A stretch of 64,000 nt of DNA, taken from the NCBI RefSeq assembly GCF_900177515.1, contig NZ_FXAK01000009.1, positions 124,001 through 188,000 of the forward strand. The letters run 5' to 3'. The notes beneath the pieces are model-generated. The model was not told where the DNA came from, searched no databases, and saw only the letters and a program-made list of their open reading frames with translations. The stretch comes from Azospirillum oryzae. Lineage in GTDB: Bacteria > Pseudomonadota > Alphaproteobacteria > Azospirillales > Azospirillaceae. Below are positions 51,262-60,614 of the stretch, piece by piece. The position numbers were made by a program, and so were the translations under genes. Position 1 is the first letter of the stretch. The number at the start of each line of letters is the position of its first letter.

Positions 51262-52406
51262 GCCGCGATGCCTTCGCGCAGCGGCTGCTCATAAACGTCG
51301 TAGCCGAAGACCCAGGCGGGATCCTCCTGGTCGCGCAGGAAGGTGTTGGCGTTGGACACCGCCTGCACGCGCGTCGCCCGGTCCTTGCGGTTGGCCTCGT
51401 ACAGGGCGAAGGCAGTGCGGTAGTCGGTCAGGCCGGTTTCAGTCAGGCAGCGCGTCAGCATCGCCGCGTCCTCGATGGCCATGCCGGCGCCCTGGGCCAT
51501 GTGCGGCTTCATCGGATGGCAGGCGTCGCCCAGCAGGACCAGCCGGCCGCGGCTCCACAGCGGCAGCGGGTTGCGGTTGCGCAGCGGCCATTTGGTGACC
51601 TCTTCCGTGCACTCGATCAGCGCCTGGACGGTCGGGTGATAGCCCTGGAAGGCCTCGAACATCTCCTCGCGGCTGCTGTCGACGAAGGCCTCCTGGAAGT
51701 CCCAGGCCGGATGCGGCACCCCGGTGACGTAGTAGTATTCGTCGCGCTTCCCGGTGGTGAAATAGACCATCATGTGACGGTCCTCGGTCCACCACTTGAT
51801 GCAGTCCTCGAAGGTCAGGTCGTACTTGGCCAGCTGGTCGCCGCGGATCAGCGCGCGGTGCGCGACCCAGCCGCTGTAGTTCGGCGCCTCGACGCCCAGC
51901 AGGGCCTCGCGGATGCGGGAGTTGATGCCGTCGGCGCCGATGACGATGTCGGCACGCGCCTCGGTCCCGTCGGCGAAGGTCAGATGCACGTCGTCACCGC
52001 TGTCGGTGATCGTCTCCAGCCGCTTGTCGAAATAGACCGAACCGGAGGCCAGCGTATCCATCTGCAGCAGATGCATGTCGCCACGGTGGACGGTGACGTA
52101 GGCGGCACCGTATTCGCGCTTGGCGAAGTCGCCCAGCGGGATTCGTGACAGGTAATCGCCGGTAAAGCCGTCGCGGCTGAACCAGAAGTCCGGCTTGGAG
52201 CCCATCGCCTCCAGCGGCTTCTCGATGCCCAGGCGGCGGAACACCTTCATCACGTTGGGACCGACGTGGATGCCCGCACCCAGCCGGGAGAATTCAGGGG
52301 CCTGTTCGTAGACATCCACCTGGAACCCGGCCTGCTGCAGAAGCCCGGCGGCGGCGGCCCCGCCCAGGCCGGCCCCGACGATAGCGATTCTCTGAGTCTT
52401 TCCCAT
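51258..52406 (-). CDS. nicC: 6-hydroxynicotinate 3-monooxygenase NicC
   Basis: A 382-residue FAD-dependent aromatic hydroxylase, the same length as Pseudomonas NicC. The FAD motif is IVGAGLGGAAAAGLLQQAG at the start; the DG motif is IVIGADGINSRIREALLG, and the late GDACHPMKPHMAQGAGMAIE binds the ribityl chain. It decarboxylates and hydroxylates 6-hydroxynicotinate to 2,5-dihydroxypyridine. It is first in the minus-strand operon, divergent from nicX. Confidence 0.92.
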   Translation of the reverse strand: MGKTQRIAIVGAGLGGAAAAGLLQQAGFQVDVYEQAPEFSRLGAGIHVGPNVMKVFRRLGIEKPLEAMGSKPDFWFSRDGFTGDYLSRIPLGDFAKREYGAAYVTVHRGDMHLLQMDTLASGSVYFDKRLETITDSGDDVHLTFADGTEARADIVIGADGINSRIREALLGVEAPNYSGWVAHRALIRGDQLAKYDLTFEDCIKWWTEDRHMMVYFTTGKRDEYYYVTGVPHPAWDFQEAFVDSSREEMFEAFQGYHPTVQALIECTEEVTKWPLRNRNPLPLWSRGRLVLLGDACHPMKPHMAQGAGMAIEDAAMLTRCLTETGLTDYRTAFALYEANRKDRATRVQAVSNANTFLRDQEDPAWVFGYDVYEQPLREGIAA

Positions 52407-52543
52407 GGGTATGGCCCTTTGCTGACGTGGGGGTTTTCGGCCGGCGGCGCCACGGCGCGCGCGACCGGACGCAAGGGTGCGGAAAGGGTGTCCGGGGGCT
52501 TCTCGCCCCGGCTCTGGCCGGCGACCGTTGCGTTGAACTCGTT

Positions 52544-52555
52544 ATAGAGTGTGTA
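52544..52555 (+). promoter_or_regulatory. Candidate nic operator, copy 1
   Basis: ATAGAGTGTGTA, 138 bases before the nicC start. Ten of twelve bases match copy 2 read on the other strand. One copy lies near each divergent gene. Confidence 0.45.
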
Positions 52556-52760
52556 CGCTGTTTCAACTTGCCACGCAACACATTTCGTCATACAACGGCA
52601 CTCGGGCTTTGCGGGACCGAAAACCCGCATTAAGGCACGGTTTGATCGCATTTTAGCCTTGAGGCGCCTCATTTTTTATCAGGCATGCCTTATTATTGTT
52701 CATATCGGCGCAGCGACAACAAAGAGCTTACCCCCACACTGTTCATGGTCGAATTAAGCT

Positions 52761-52772
52761 TATACGCTCTAT
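52761..52772 (-). promoter_or_regulatory. Candidate nic operator, copy 2
   Basis: Minus-strand reading ATAGAGCGTATA, 103 bases before the nicX start. It is a partner of the site at 52544, shared consensus ATAGAGYGTRTA. Confidence 0.45.
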
Positions 52773-52875
52773 ATGTATCGATCAGACGGCCGCTGTCAGC
52801 GGCAGACGATCATCCGGAAATCCGGCCTGGATCGCGCATTGCGCGGCCATGGCCACCTAGGTTGGGAGAGATGAG

Positions 52876-53925
52876 ATGCCGGTCAGCGATCGCGAACTGA
52901 CGCAGATGTTCGAACGGGTTCTGACCCTGTCCAAAGTGGACAAGACCCAGAGCGTCGCTGTGTTGAAAAGCGACTATTCCAACCCGCGCATCGTGCGCGC
53001 CGCGATGGACGCGGCCCAGCGCCTGGGTGCGAACGTGTACGGCGTCGAACTGCCGGCCTTCAACCATCCGCGCGCCATGGGCATGGACATGACCGCCTAT
53101 TGCGGCGACACGCCCCTGACCGGCAACCTTGCCGCCCAGCGCGCGCTGGAGGCGGCCGATTTGATCGTCGACACCATGATGCTGCTGCATTCGCCGGAAC
53201 AGGAGCAGATCCTGAAGACCGGCACCCGTATCCTGCTGGCGGTGGAGCCGCCGGAGGTGCTGGCCCGCATCATGCCGACGGAGGAGGATAAGATTCGCGT
53301 CAACGCCGCGGCGGAACGGCTGAAGCGCGCCCGCTCCATCGCCGTGACCTCCAAGGCCGGCAGCGATTTCCGCGCGACGCTCGGCCAGTATCCGACGGTG
53401 ACGGAATATGGCTTCGCCGACGAGCCCGGCCGTTGGGACCATTGGCCGAGCGGCTTCCTGTTCTCCTGGCCGGACGAAGGCAGCGCCGAAGGCACGCTGG
53501 TGCTCGACGTCGGCGACATCCTGCTGCCCTTCAAGACCTATGTGCGCGAGAAGGTGACGCTGGAGATCGAGGAGGGCTTCATCCGCCGCATCCATGGTGG
53601 GTTCGAGGCGGAATACCTGCGCGACTACATGGCTTACTTCAAGGATCCGGAGGTCTACGGCATCTCCCACATCGGCTGGGGCCTGCAGCCGCGGGCGCAA
53701 TGGACGGCGATGGGCCTGCACGACAAGAACGACGGCATGTGCATGGACGCCCGCGCCTTCTACGGCAACTTCCTGTTCTCCACCGGCCCGAACACCGAGG
53801 TCGGCGGCAGCCGCAAGACCCCCTGCCACATGGACATCCCGCTGCGCGGCTGCGACATCCTGCTGGACGGCGAGCCAATGGTGCTGGCCGGCGACGTGGT
53901 GGCGCCGGAGGCGTCCAGGGCATGA
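52876..53925 (+). CDS. nicX: 2,5-dihydroxypyridine 5,6-dioxygenase NicX
   Basis: This 349-residue mononuclear iron dioxygenase opens the ring of 2,5-dihydroxypyridine to N-formylmaleamate. The iron ligands fall at His265 (GISHIGWGL), His318 and Asp320 (TPCHMDIPL), the same positions as in Pseudomonas putida NicX. The gene is divergent from nicC and followed by the regulator and dehydrogenase genes. GGGAGAGATGAG precedes the ATG. Confidence 0.93.
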   Translation: MPVSDRELTQMFERVLTLSKVDKTQSVAVLKSDYSNPRIVRAAMDAAQRLGANVYGVELPAFNHPRAMGMDMTAYCGDTPLTGNLAAQRALEAADLIVDTMMLLHSPEQEQILKTGTRILLAVEPPEVLARIMPTEEDKIRVNAAAERLKRARSIAVTSKAGSDFRATLGQYPTVTEYGFADEPGRWDHWPSGFLFSWPDEGSAEGTLVLDVGDILLPFKTYVREKVTLEIEEGFIRRIHGGFEAEYLRDYMAYFKDPEVYGISHIGWGLQPRAQWTAMGLHDKNDGMCMDARAFYGNFLFSTGPNTEVGGSRKTPCHMDIPLRGCDILLDGEPMVLAGDVVAPEASRA

Positions 53926-54020
53926 CGTCCGGAATCAAGGGCGGCGTGAGACCGAAAGCCCGCCGCCCTTCCCTGCCCCCGTCGCCGCTGCTATCGTTCG
54001 CCACACACCCGGTCCACCGC

Positions 54021-54515
54021 ATGTTGTCCCCGATGTCCCAAGACCTGCTGCCCGAAGACGGCCCCCACGCTGGCCCCGGAGAGGCGGATTACGTCTTTTC
54101 CGACCAGATCGGCCATCTGCTGCGGCGGGCCTATCAACGGCACCTCGCCATCTTCCAGCGCAACGCCTGCGACCCGCAGCTGACTTCGGTGCAGTTCGTC
54201 ACGCTCTGCGCCATCCGCGACAATGGGCCGAGTTCACTGATCGAGCTGGTGAAGTCCACCGCCATCGATCAGGCGACGATCCGCGGCATCGTCGACCGGC
54301 TGAAGGCGCGCGGGCTGATCAGCCAGACCTCCGACGCGCAGGACCGCCGCAAGGTCATCAACTGCCTGACCGACGAGGGACGGCAACTGCTGGAGGACAT
54401 GGTGCCCTGCGCCAAGCGGATCAGCGAGCTGACCATGGGGCAGCTGAACCCGGCAGAACGGCTGGCGGTCACCCATGTCCTGCAGAAGATGATCACGCAG
54501 GACGGGGAGGAGTAA
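54021..54515 (+). CDS. nicR: MarR-family regulator NicR
   Basis: A 164-residue winged-helix repressor with the MarR pattern: LLRRAYQRHLAIFQRNACDP (dimer helix), LTSVQFVTLCAIRDNGPSSL, ATIRGIVDRLKARGLISQTS and the wing DAQDRRKVINCLTDEG. In Pseudomonas NicR represses nic genes and is released by 6-hydroxynicotinate; position beside nicX supports that. The start is uncertain: ATG 54021 or 54033 fits family length, while ATG 53922 overlaps the nicX stop (ATGA) but adds 33 unconserved residues. Confidence 0.85.
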   Translation: MLSPMSQDLLPEDGPHAGPGEADYVFSDQIGHLLRRAYQRHLAIFQRNACDPQLTSVQFVTLCAIRDNGPSSLIELVKSTAIDQATIRGIVDRLKARGLISQTSDAQDRRKVINCLTDEGRQLLEDMVPCAKRISELTMGQLNPAERLAVTHVLQKMITQDGEE

Positions 54516-54595
54516 CCACCCGCCGACGCCTTGCAGACAAGGCTCCCGCGGAGGCCCGCGGGGATGCGGGACCAATCGCACCGGACGGACGCTTT

Positions 54596-55180
54596 ATGGA
54601 AAAGACCATCGCGCTGCGGGTGAATGGCCGCGCCGTCTCGGTGACGGCGATGGCCGACACGCCGCTGCTCTACATCCTGCGCAACGATCTGGCCCTGAAC
54701 GGGCCGAAATACGGCTGCGGGCTCGGTGAATGCGGGGCCTGCACCATCATCCTCGACGGCGTCGCCGCACGGTCCTGCGTGATCCCGCTGGCCGGTGCGG
54801 AAGGGCGCGAGGTGGTGACGCTGGAAGGGCTGGGCAGCAGCGCCGCCCCGCACCCGGTCCAGCAGGCCTTCATCGACGAGCAGGCCGCACAGTGCGGCTA
54901 TTGCATGAACGGCATGATCATGACCGCCAAGGCGCTGCTCGACCGCAATCCGACTCCGACCATGGACGAGGTGCGCCGCGCCCTGTCCGGCAACCTGTGC
55001 CGCTGCGGTACCCATGTCGAAATCCTGCGCGCCGTCATGCGGGCTGCGCAGCTTCTCTCCTCCCCCGGAGCACATCATGACGACCATCTCGACGCCCGGC
55101 CCGACGCCCGAATTGCAGTCCCAGCCGACGCCGACGCGTGCGGAGCTGATGGCGGCGACCGGCGTCCTGCTGATCGTTGA
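54596..55180 (+). CDS. nicA: Nicotinate dehydrogenase small [2Fe-2S] subunit NicA
   Basis: This 194-residue protein carries two [2Fe-2S] clusters: a plant-type site (CGLGECGACTI and a later Cys) and a four-helix site (QCGYCMNGM, LCRCGTHVE). It passes electrons from the molybdenum site in NicB to the cytochromes. The first 160 residues match the family; about 35 extra residues run on through the start of nicB, giving a 104-base gene overlap. That tail (HHDDHLDARPDAR) has no conserved features and may be accidental. Confidence 0.88.
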   Translation: MEKTIALRVNGRAVSVTAMADTPLLYILRNDLALNGPKYGCGLGECGACTIILDGVAARSCVIPLAGAEGREVVTLEGLGSSAAPHPVQQAFIDEQAAQCGYCMNGMIMTAKALLDRNPTPTMDEVRRALSGNLCRCGTHVEILRAVMRAAQLLSSPGAHHDDHLDARPDARIAVPADADACGADGGDRRPADR

Positions 55181-58100
55181 CGAGATCCTTCCGCCCTCCG
55201 GCCCGGTCGCCAAGGGTGCCACCGCGACGCCCAAACCGCCGGAAACCGCGCTGTTCCTGGCGGTGCGCGACGACGGGCAGGTCTTCGCCTTCAACGGCCA
55301 TGTCGATCTCGGCACCGGCATCCAGACGGCGCTGGCCCAGATCGTCGCGGAGGAGTTGGACCTGCGCATGGACCAGCTGCGCATGGTGCTGGGCGACACC
55401 GGCCGTACGCCCAACCAGGGCGCCACCATCGCCAGTGCCACCATCCAGATTTCGGCGGTCCCCCTCCGCAACGCCGCGGCGGAGGCGCGCCGCTTCCTGT
55501 TGGAGCGCGCCGCCGCCCTGTTCGGCGTGCCGGCAGGAGAGTTGCGCGTCGAAGAGGGCGTGGTGATCGCCGGCGACGGCAACCGCCGCATTTCATACGG
55601 TGAGCTGGTGCGGGGCGAGCGGGTGGAGTTGCGCATCAGCGGCAAGGCCCCTCTGAAGGCGCGCGAACAGTACAAGCTGGTCGGGAAGGGGGCGCCCCGC
55701 GTCGACATTCCGGCCAAGGCGACCGGCGAATTCTCGTATGTACACGACCTGCGGCTGCCGGGCATGCTGCATGGCCGGGTGGTCCGCCCGCCCTATGCCG
55801 GCATCGACAGCGGCGAGTTCGTCGGCAACAGCCTGGAGAGCATCGACGAAGGCTCCATCGCCCACATCCCAGGCGTCGTCAAGGTGGTGGTGCTGCGCGA
55901 CTTCGTCGGCGTGGTGGCGGAGCGCGAGGAGCAGGCGATCAAGGCGGCGCGGGAGCTGAAGATCAGCTGGAAGCCCTGGACCCGCAAGCTGCCCGACCTG
56001 TCGAACCTCGCCCAGGCCCTGCGCGAGAATCCCAGCACGCCACGCAAGGTGCTGGACAAGGGCGATGTCGATGCCGCCCTAGCCACCGCCGACCAGCGGA
56101 TGACGCGGACCTATGTCTGGCCCTACCAGATGCACGGCTCGATCGGGCCGTCCTGCGCCGTCGCCGATTGCGGCACGGACCATGCGACCGTCTGGTCCGG
56201 CACCCAGAACCCGCATCTGCTGCGCGCCGACCTTGCCTGGCTGCTGGAATGGCCGGAGGAGCGGATCGACGTGGTGCGAATGGAGGCCGCCGGCTGCTAT
56301 GGCCGCAACTGCGCCGACGACGTGGCGGCCGATGCGCTGCTGCTGTCGCAGGCGGTCGGCCGTCCGGTGCGCGTCCAGTTGACCCGCGAGCAGGAGCATC
56401 TGTGGGAGCCGAAGGGCACCGCCCAGCTGATGGAGGTCGATGGCGGGATCAGCGCCGACGGCGGCATCGTCGCCTACGACTTCGCCACCAGCTACCCGTC
56501 GAACGGCGCGCCGACGCTGGCGCTGCTGCTGACCGGACGGGTCGATCCGGTGGCGGCGGTGTTCGAGATGGGCGACCGCACCTCCATCCCGCCCTACGAC
56601 TACGAGAACATGCGGGTGGTCATCAACGACATGGCTCCCATCGTCCGCGCCTCCTGGATGCGCGGGGTGTCGGCGATGCCCAACAGCTTCGCCCATGACA
56701 GCTACATCGACGAGCTTGCCTTCGCCGCCGGGGTCGATCCGGTGGAATTCCGCCTGCGCCACCTGCGCGACGACGAACGCGCCGCCGACCTGATCCGTGC
56801 CGTCGCCGGGCGTGCCGGCTGGCAGCCGCGCACCGCCCCGCAGCAGACCCCGCCGGAGGGAGACGTGCTGCGCGGACGCGGCTTCGCCTATGCCCGCTAC
56901 ATCCACAGCAAGTTCCCCGGCTTCGGCGCCGCATGGGCGGCCTGGGTGGCCGACGTGGCGGTGGACCGCAAGACCGGTGAGATCGCGGTGACCCGCGTGG
57001 TGGTCGGCCATGACGCCGGCCAGATGATCAACCCCGACGGCGTGCGCCACCAGATCCACGGCAACGTCATCCAATCGACCAGCCGGGTGCTGAAGGAACA
57101 GGTGGAGTTCGAGGATTCGGTGGTCGCCGCCAAGGAATGGGGCGGCTATCCGATCATGACCTTCCCCGAGGTGCCGGACATCGATGTGCTGATGATGCCG
57201 CGCGAGACCGAGCCGCCACTGGGATCGGGCGAGTCAGCCTCCGTCCCCAGTGCGGCGGCCATCGCCAACGCGATCTTCGACGCCACCGGGATTCGCTTCC
57301 GCGAGTTGCCAATCACAGCGGAGCGGGTGCGCGAGGCGCTGAACGGCCCGTCCGAAGCGGTCGCGCCCGCCCCGCCGGAAGCGGTGAAGCCGCGCAAGCG
57401 CGGCTGGAAGGCGTGGCTCGGCGCCTCACTGACCGGCTTATGCGGGGTGATGATCGGCATGGCGAGCAGCGCCCTGCCCTTCCGCGCCGAAATCGTCCCG
57501 GTCTCGCCGCCGTCCTCAGGGCTGTGGTCGTCCGCCACCATCGAGCGCGGGAGGCAGTTGGCGGCACTCGGCGACTGCGCGGTCTGCCACACGGTGGAGA
57601 ATGGTGCGGCCAATGCCGGCGGCCGGCCGTTCGAGACGCCGTTCGGCACCGTCTACAGCACCAACATCACGCCGGACCCGGACAGCGGGATCGGGCGCTG
57701 GTCCTTCGCCGCCTTCGACCGGGCGATGCGCGAGGGGATCAGCCGCGACGGCCGGCATCTCTATCCGGCCTTCCCCTACACCGCCTTCCGCAACATGACC
57801 GAAGACGACATGCAGGCGCTCTATGCCTACATGATAACGCAGCAGCCGGTGCGCAGCGAGACGCCAGCCAACACCATGCGCTTCCCCTTCAACCTGCGCC
57901 CGATGATGGCGGGGTGGAACACCCTGTTTCTCAACCGTGAGACCTACAAGCCGGCCCCGCAGCGGAGCGCCGAGTGGAACCGCGGCAACTATCTGGTCAA
58001 CGGGCTTGGCCACTGCGCTGCCTGCCACAGCCCGCGCAACGCGCTGGGGGCGGAGAAGCTGGGCGAGGCCTTCCTGGCCGGCGGCACGGTCGACGGCTGG

Positions 58101-58688
58101 GAGGCGCCGGCGCTGACCGCGCTGTCCAAGGCGCCGAAGCCCTGGACGGAGGACGACCTGTTCACCTACCTGCGCACCGGCTTCTCCCAGCGCCATGGCG
58201 TCGCCGCAGGCCCGATGGCCGCAGTGGTGCACGAGCTGTCGACCGTACCGGAGGCGGATGTGCGGGCGATGGCGGTCTATCTCGCCTCCCTGGGCAGCGA
58301 TGTGGGCGGTGATGCGGTGGAAGCGCCCGCGGCCACGCCCGTCCCCGTCAGTTCCGCCAATGGAGAGCGCATCTTCAACGGCGCCTGCCAAGCCTGCCAC
58401 AGCGACGGCAACGGACCGACGCTGTTCGGCGTCAGTCCGTCGATGGCGGTGAACAGCAACGTCCACAGCGACAGCCCCGACAATCTCGCCCGCGTCATCC
58501 TGCACGGCATCCAGAACCCGGCGACCCGCGACCTCGGCTATATGCCGGCCTTCCGCGACAGCCTGTCCGACCGCCAGGTTGCGGATCTGATGGCGTATCT
58601 GCGCGGCCGTTTCGCTCCGGACAAGGCGGCCTGGACCGACGTGGCGAACGCGGTGACGCGGGCGCGGGCCAATCCGGGGACGCATTGA
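55077..58688 (+). CDS. nicB: Nicotinate dehydrogenase large subunit NicB (Mo domain plus tri-heme cytochrome)
   Basis: A 1,203-residue fusion. Residues 1-760 form a xanthine-oxidase-family molybdopterin domain. A hydrophobic segment follows near 785-800 (GASLTGLCGVMIGMASSALP), probably a membrane anchor. The C-terminal part has three cytochrome c domains with heme sites CAVCH, CAACH and CQACH. It hydroxylates nicotinate to 6-hydroxynicotinate and sends electrons to the respiratory chain. GGAG lies 8 bases before the ATG, inside nicA. This is the NicAB type, not the NAD-linked enzyme. Confidence 0.93.
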   Translation: MTTISTPGPTPELQSQPTPTRAELMAATGVLLIVDEILPPSGPVAKGATATPKPPETALFLAVRDDGQVFAFNGHVDLGTGIQTALAQIVAEELDLRMDQLRMVLGDTGRTPNQGATIASATIQISAVPLRNAAAEARRFLLERAAALFGVPAGELRVEEGVVIAGDGNRRISYGELVRGERVELRISGKAPLKAREQYKLVGKGAPRVDIPAKATGEFSYVHDLRLPGMLHGRVVRPPYAGIDSGEFVGNSLESIDEGSIAHIPGVVKVVVLRDFVGVVAEREEQAIKAARELKISWKPWTRKLPDLSNLAQALRENPSTPRKVLDKGDVDAALATADQRMTRTYVWPYQMHGSIGPSCAVADCGTDHATVWSGTQNPHLLRADLAWLLEWPEERIDVVRMEAAGCYGRNCADDVAADALLLSQAVGRPVRVQLTREQEHLWEPKGTAQLMEVDGGISADGGIVAYDFATSYPSNGAPTLALLLTGRVDPVAAVFEMGDRTSIPPYDYENMRVVINDMAPIVRASWMRGVSAMPNSFAHDSYIDELAFAAGVDPVEFRLRHLRDDERAADLIRAVAGRAGWQPRTAPQQTPPEGDVLRGRGFAYARYIHSKFPGFGAAWAAWVADVAVDRKTGEIAVTRVVVGHDAGQMINPDGVRHQIHGNVIQSTSRVLKEQVEFEDSVVAAKEWGGYPIMTFPEVPDIDVLMMPRETEPPLGSGESASVPSAAAIANAIFDATGIRFRELPITAERVREALNGPSEAVAPAPPEAVKPRKRGWKAWLGASLTGLCGVMIGMASSALPFRAEIVPVSPPSSGLWSSATIERGRQLAALGDCAVCHTVENGAANAGGRPFETPFGTVYSTNITPDPDSGIGRWSFAAFDRAMREGISRDGRHLYPAFPYTAFRNMTEDDMQALYAYMITQQPVRSETPANTMRFPFNLRPMMAGWNTLFLNRETYKPAPQRSAEWNRGNYLVNGLGHCAACHSPRNALGAEKLGEAFLAGGTVDGWEAPALTALSKAPKPWTEDDLFTYLRTGFSQRHGVAAGPMAAVVHELSTVPEADVRAMAVYLASLGSDVGGDAVEAPAATPVPVSSANGERIFNGACQACHSDGNGPTLFGVSPSMAVNSNVHSDSPDNLARVILHGIQNPATRDLGYMPAFRDSLSDRQVADLMAYLRGRFAPDKAAWTDVANAVTRARANPGTH

Positions 58689-58764
58689 CGGGGAGGCCAG
58701 CGCCTTACATTGGCGCACAAATCGCCGCGATGGGGAATCCGCCGGCGGCCAGTGGTGACCTCGA

Positions 58765-58898
58765 CCTTTCTGGGCAGGCAGACTCCGGGATCGCAGGCTG
58801 CGCCCGATCAGTCGCTGGTAGCGCATGATGTAGCGTGTTGCACGGATGTTGCCGGTGTCGTAGTCGGAGGCCCCACTCCCGCTCTGGTCTGTCGCCAT
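58765..58898 (-). pseudogene. IS5-type transposase fragment, C-terminal
   Basis: Minus-strand codons read ATRYIMRYQRLIGRSLRSRS and LPAQKG, the end region of IS5-family transposases (R-Y-x-x-x-I-G-R-x-L-R-x-R-x-x-x-x-Q-x). The rest of the gene is missing. It faces another transposase fragment on the plus strand. Confidence 0.55.
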
Positions 58899-58911
58899 GC
58901 CGCATAAAGCG

Positions 58912-59264
58912 AATGCCGCTCGCCGTCACCGCATCCCACGGCCGAAGCGGCGCAGCCACGCTGACCGACCGCGATGTTGACGACGACGCCCAGGTCGGCC
59001 CCTTGCTCGACCAAGTCACCGGCCCGGTGGCCGCGTTCACCGGTGATGGCGCCTACGACCGGGCGCATGGCTTGGCAGCGGAGCAGCGGCTACAATCAGA
59101 GGGCAAAGGTCGAGGGGCAGATCGGACGCTGGAAGCAGGTCATCGGACCGGCCCTGCGGCTCCATGCCGACCGAGCGCCGGCCACCGAGATCGCCATCGC
59201 CGCCGCCGCCGTGCTCAACCGCATGCTCGACCTCGGACGCCCGAACTCCGTCCGCACCGCCTGA
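58912..59264 (+). pseudogene. IS5-type transposase fragment, central and C-terminal
   Basis: Plus-strand codons read TLTDRDVDDDAQVGPLLDQV and TGPVAAFTGDGAYDRAHG (the second catalytic Asp region). After a frame change they read KVEGQIGRWKQVIGPALRLH and end with AAVLNRMLDLGRPNSVRTA. An N terminus is absent and the frame is broken near 59090, so it is inactive. It is a different copy from the fragment at 17554. Confidence 0.7.
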
Positions 59265-59374
59265 CCGGCGGGGGGAGCCAGGGCAACCTCTTGCCCTCAC
59301 CCCCTCCATGCGACACGCCGGCACGCGGCACACTGCTCCAGCAAGGCTGGCCCATAGACGACGCTTACGGTATT

Positions 59375-60022
59375 TCAAGGGAAAAGCAGTTTGCAAATTC
59401 CCGCAAGTTGAAGTGGTATCCCGGAAACCAACATGATGAAGCCCGACAGGCGCTGGTCCTCGATCGGCGACAGGTTCCATAAGCAGACGACGTCAAGATA
59501 TGGCGTGTAAAGCACGCTGGGAGACGTCATCCACAGGACCGAGACGATGGTCATCGGGATCCCCGCCACGATTGCGAGCACGCAGATCCCGAACGGGCGT
59601 GGCCCCGTCGATCTCGCCGCGAGGATCTGGGCCCAGAGCATCGTCCCGATCACGAATTCCAGCAGACCGAGGGGGGCGGCGAAGAGGGCGTTCGCGATGC
59701 TTGGATCGAGAATGGCGGGATAGCCGATGGCTGTGCTCGCGAGCATGAAGGCAGCGCCCGCAATCCAGGGATCGAGCAGCCATCCGCAAGCCGTCGGGGA
59801 CCGTTCAAGCCGATGCCACCATGCGGCAGGCAGCGAAGCGCACAACAAAGCGGGAGCGGCCTGGTTCAGCCCCATGAGGGATATGGTATAGAGCGACATC
59901 GAGGATAGGGGATTGTGAATCCCCCAGCCCGACACCCCGATCACCAGCAGGGCGGCCAACAGGCCGCAGAGCCTCCAGCCCAGCGGCGGCTTGGCTTCAG
60001 TCGAGCACATGGCGGATGTCAT
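59375..60022 (-). CDS. CtaG-like cytochrome oxidase assembly protein
   Basis: This 215-residue membrane protein has five to six helices of the caa3-type CtaG family (WGIHNPLSSMSLYTISLMGL, PLGLLEFVIGTMLWAQIL). These proteins help copper insertion into oxidases. The histidine-rich stretch usually seen in helix 2 is here mostly replaced (SLMGLNQAAPALL), so copper handling may be altered. It overlaps the sco stop by about 26 bases; an ATG at 60010 is an alternative start. It is the last gene of the oxidase operon. Confidence 0.7.
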   Translation of the reverse strand: MTSAMCSTEAKPPLGWRLCGLLAALLVIGVSGWGIHNPLSSMSLYTISLMGLNQAAPALLCASLPAAWWHRLERSPTACGWLLDPWIAGAAFMLASTAIGYPAILDPSIANALFAAPLGLLEFVIGTMLWAQILAARSTGPRPFGICVLAIVAGIPMTIVSVLWMTSPSVLYTPYLDVVCLWNLSPIEDQRLSGFIMLVSGIPLQLAGICKLLFP

Positions 60023-60614
60023 TGGCCACCGCCTCGGCGTCGCCGAGTTGGGAGTAACTGTATCGCGTGCGCAGCCGCCCCCGGGGATCCAGCAGGAACA
60101 CAACCGACGTATGGTTTATGAGGCCGCTGTCCTTGTCCCGCCACCAGGATATGTTCCAGTTGCGGGCAGCGTTCGCCACCGCAACCTCGCTCCCCGTCAA
60201 GCCGATGGGCGGCGGATCGAACGACGCGAGATACTGTCGCAACCTGTCGGGCGTATCCGCGACCGGATCGAGCGTGACGAACACCGTCTCTATCTCGCTC
60301 TTTCGCGAACCGAGACGTTCCAACACGTGTCCCAAGCCGAGAAATGTGGTGGAGCAGATTTCTGGGCAGCTCGCATAGCCGAAATAGACCAGGACCGCAT
60401 GCCCCTTCAGGCTGTCCAGCCGGAAGGGGCGGCCGTACAGCGTCGTCAGATCGAGCGCCGGGTCGCGGACGTCGCCCGCGGAGGAACCATAGAATGTGTT
60501 CGGTGACCACAGGAACGCATAGCCGCACAACAGGGCCGCCATGGCGCCGCAGACGATTGCCGCCCGGCGGATGGAGAGCAGGAGGGGCAATCCCTGCTCC
60601 GCCTGGTCCGTCAT
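59997..60614 (-). CDS. SCO-family copper chaperone
   Basis: A 205-residue protein with an N-terminal membrane anchor (about residues 18-36) and a thioredoxin fold facing the periplasm. The copper site is formed by CPEIC and a later histidine (NHTSVVFLLDP). SCO proteins metallate the CuA site of oxidase subunit II, whose gene is two genes upstream in transcription. ATG at 60614 overlaps the subunit I stop by one base. Confidence 0.88.
   Translation of the reverse strand: MTDQAEQGLPLLLSIRRAAIVCGAMAALLCGYAFLWSPNTFYGSSAGDVRDPALDLTTLYGRPFRLDSLKGHAVLVYFGYASCPEICSTTFLGLGHVLERLGSRKSEIETVFVTLDPVADTPDRLRQYLASFDPPPIGLTGSEVAVANAARNWNISWWRDKDSGLINHTSVVFLLDPRGRLRTRYSYSQLGDAEAVANDIRHVLD

Larger units (their letters stand above)
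52407..52875. other. Divergent nicC/nicX control region
   Basis: 469 bases without a gene. The middle (52540-52790) is AT-rich, fitting two divergent promoters. It contains two inverted copies of a 12-base motif listed separately. The likely controller is the MarR-type regulator encoded after nicX. Confidence 0.55.
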
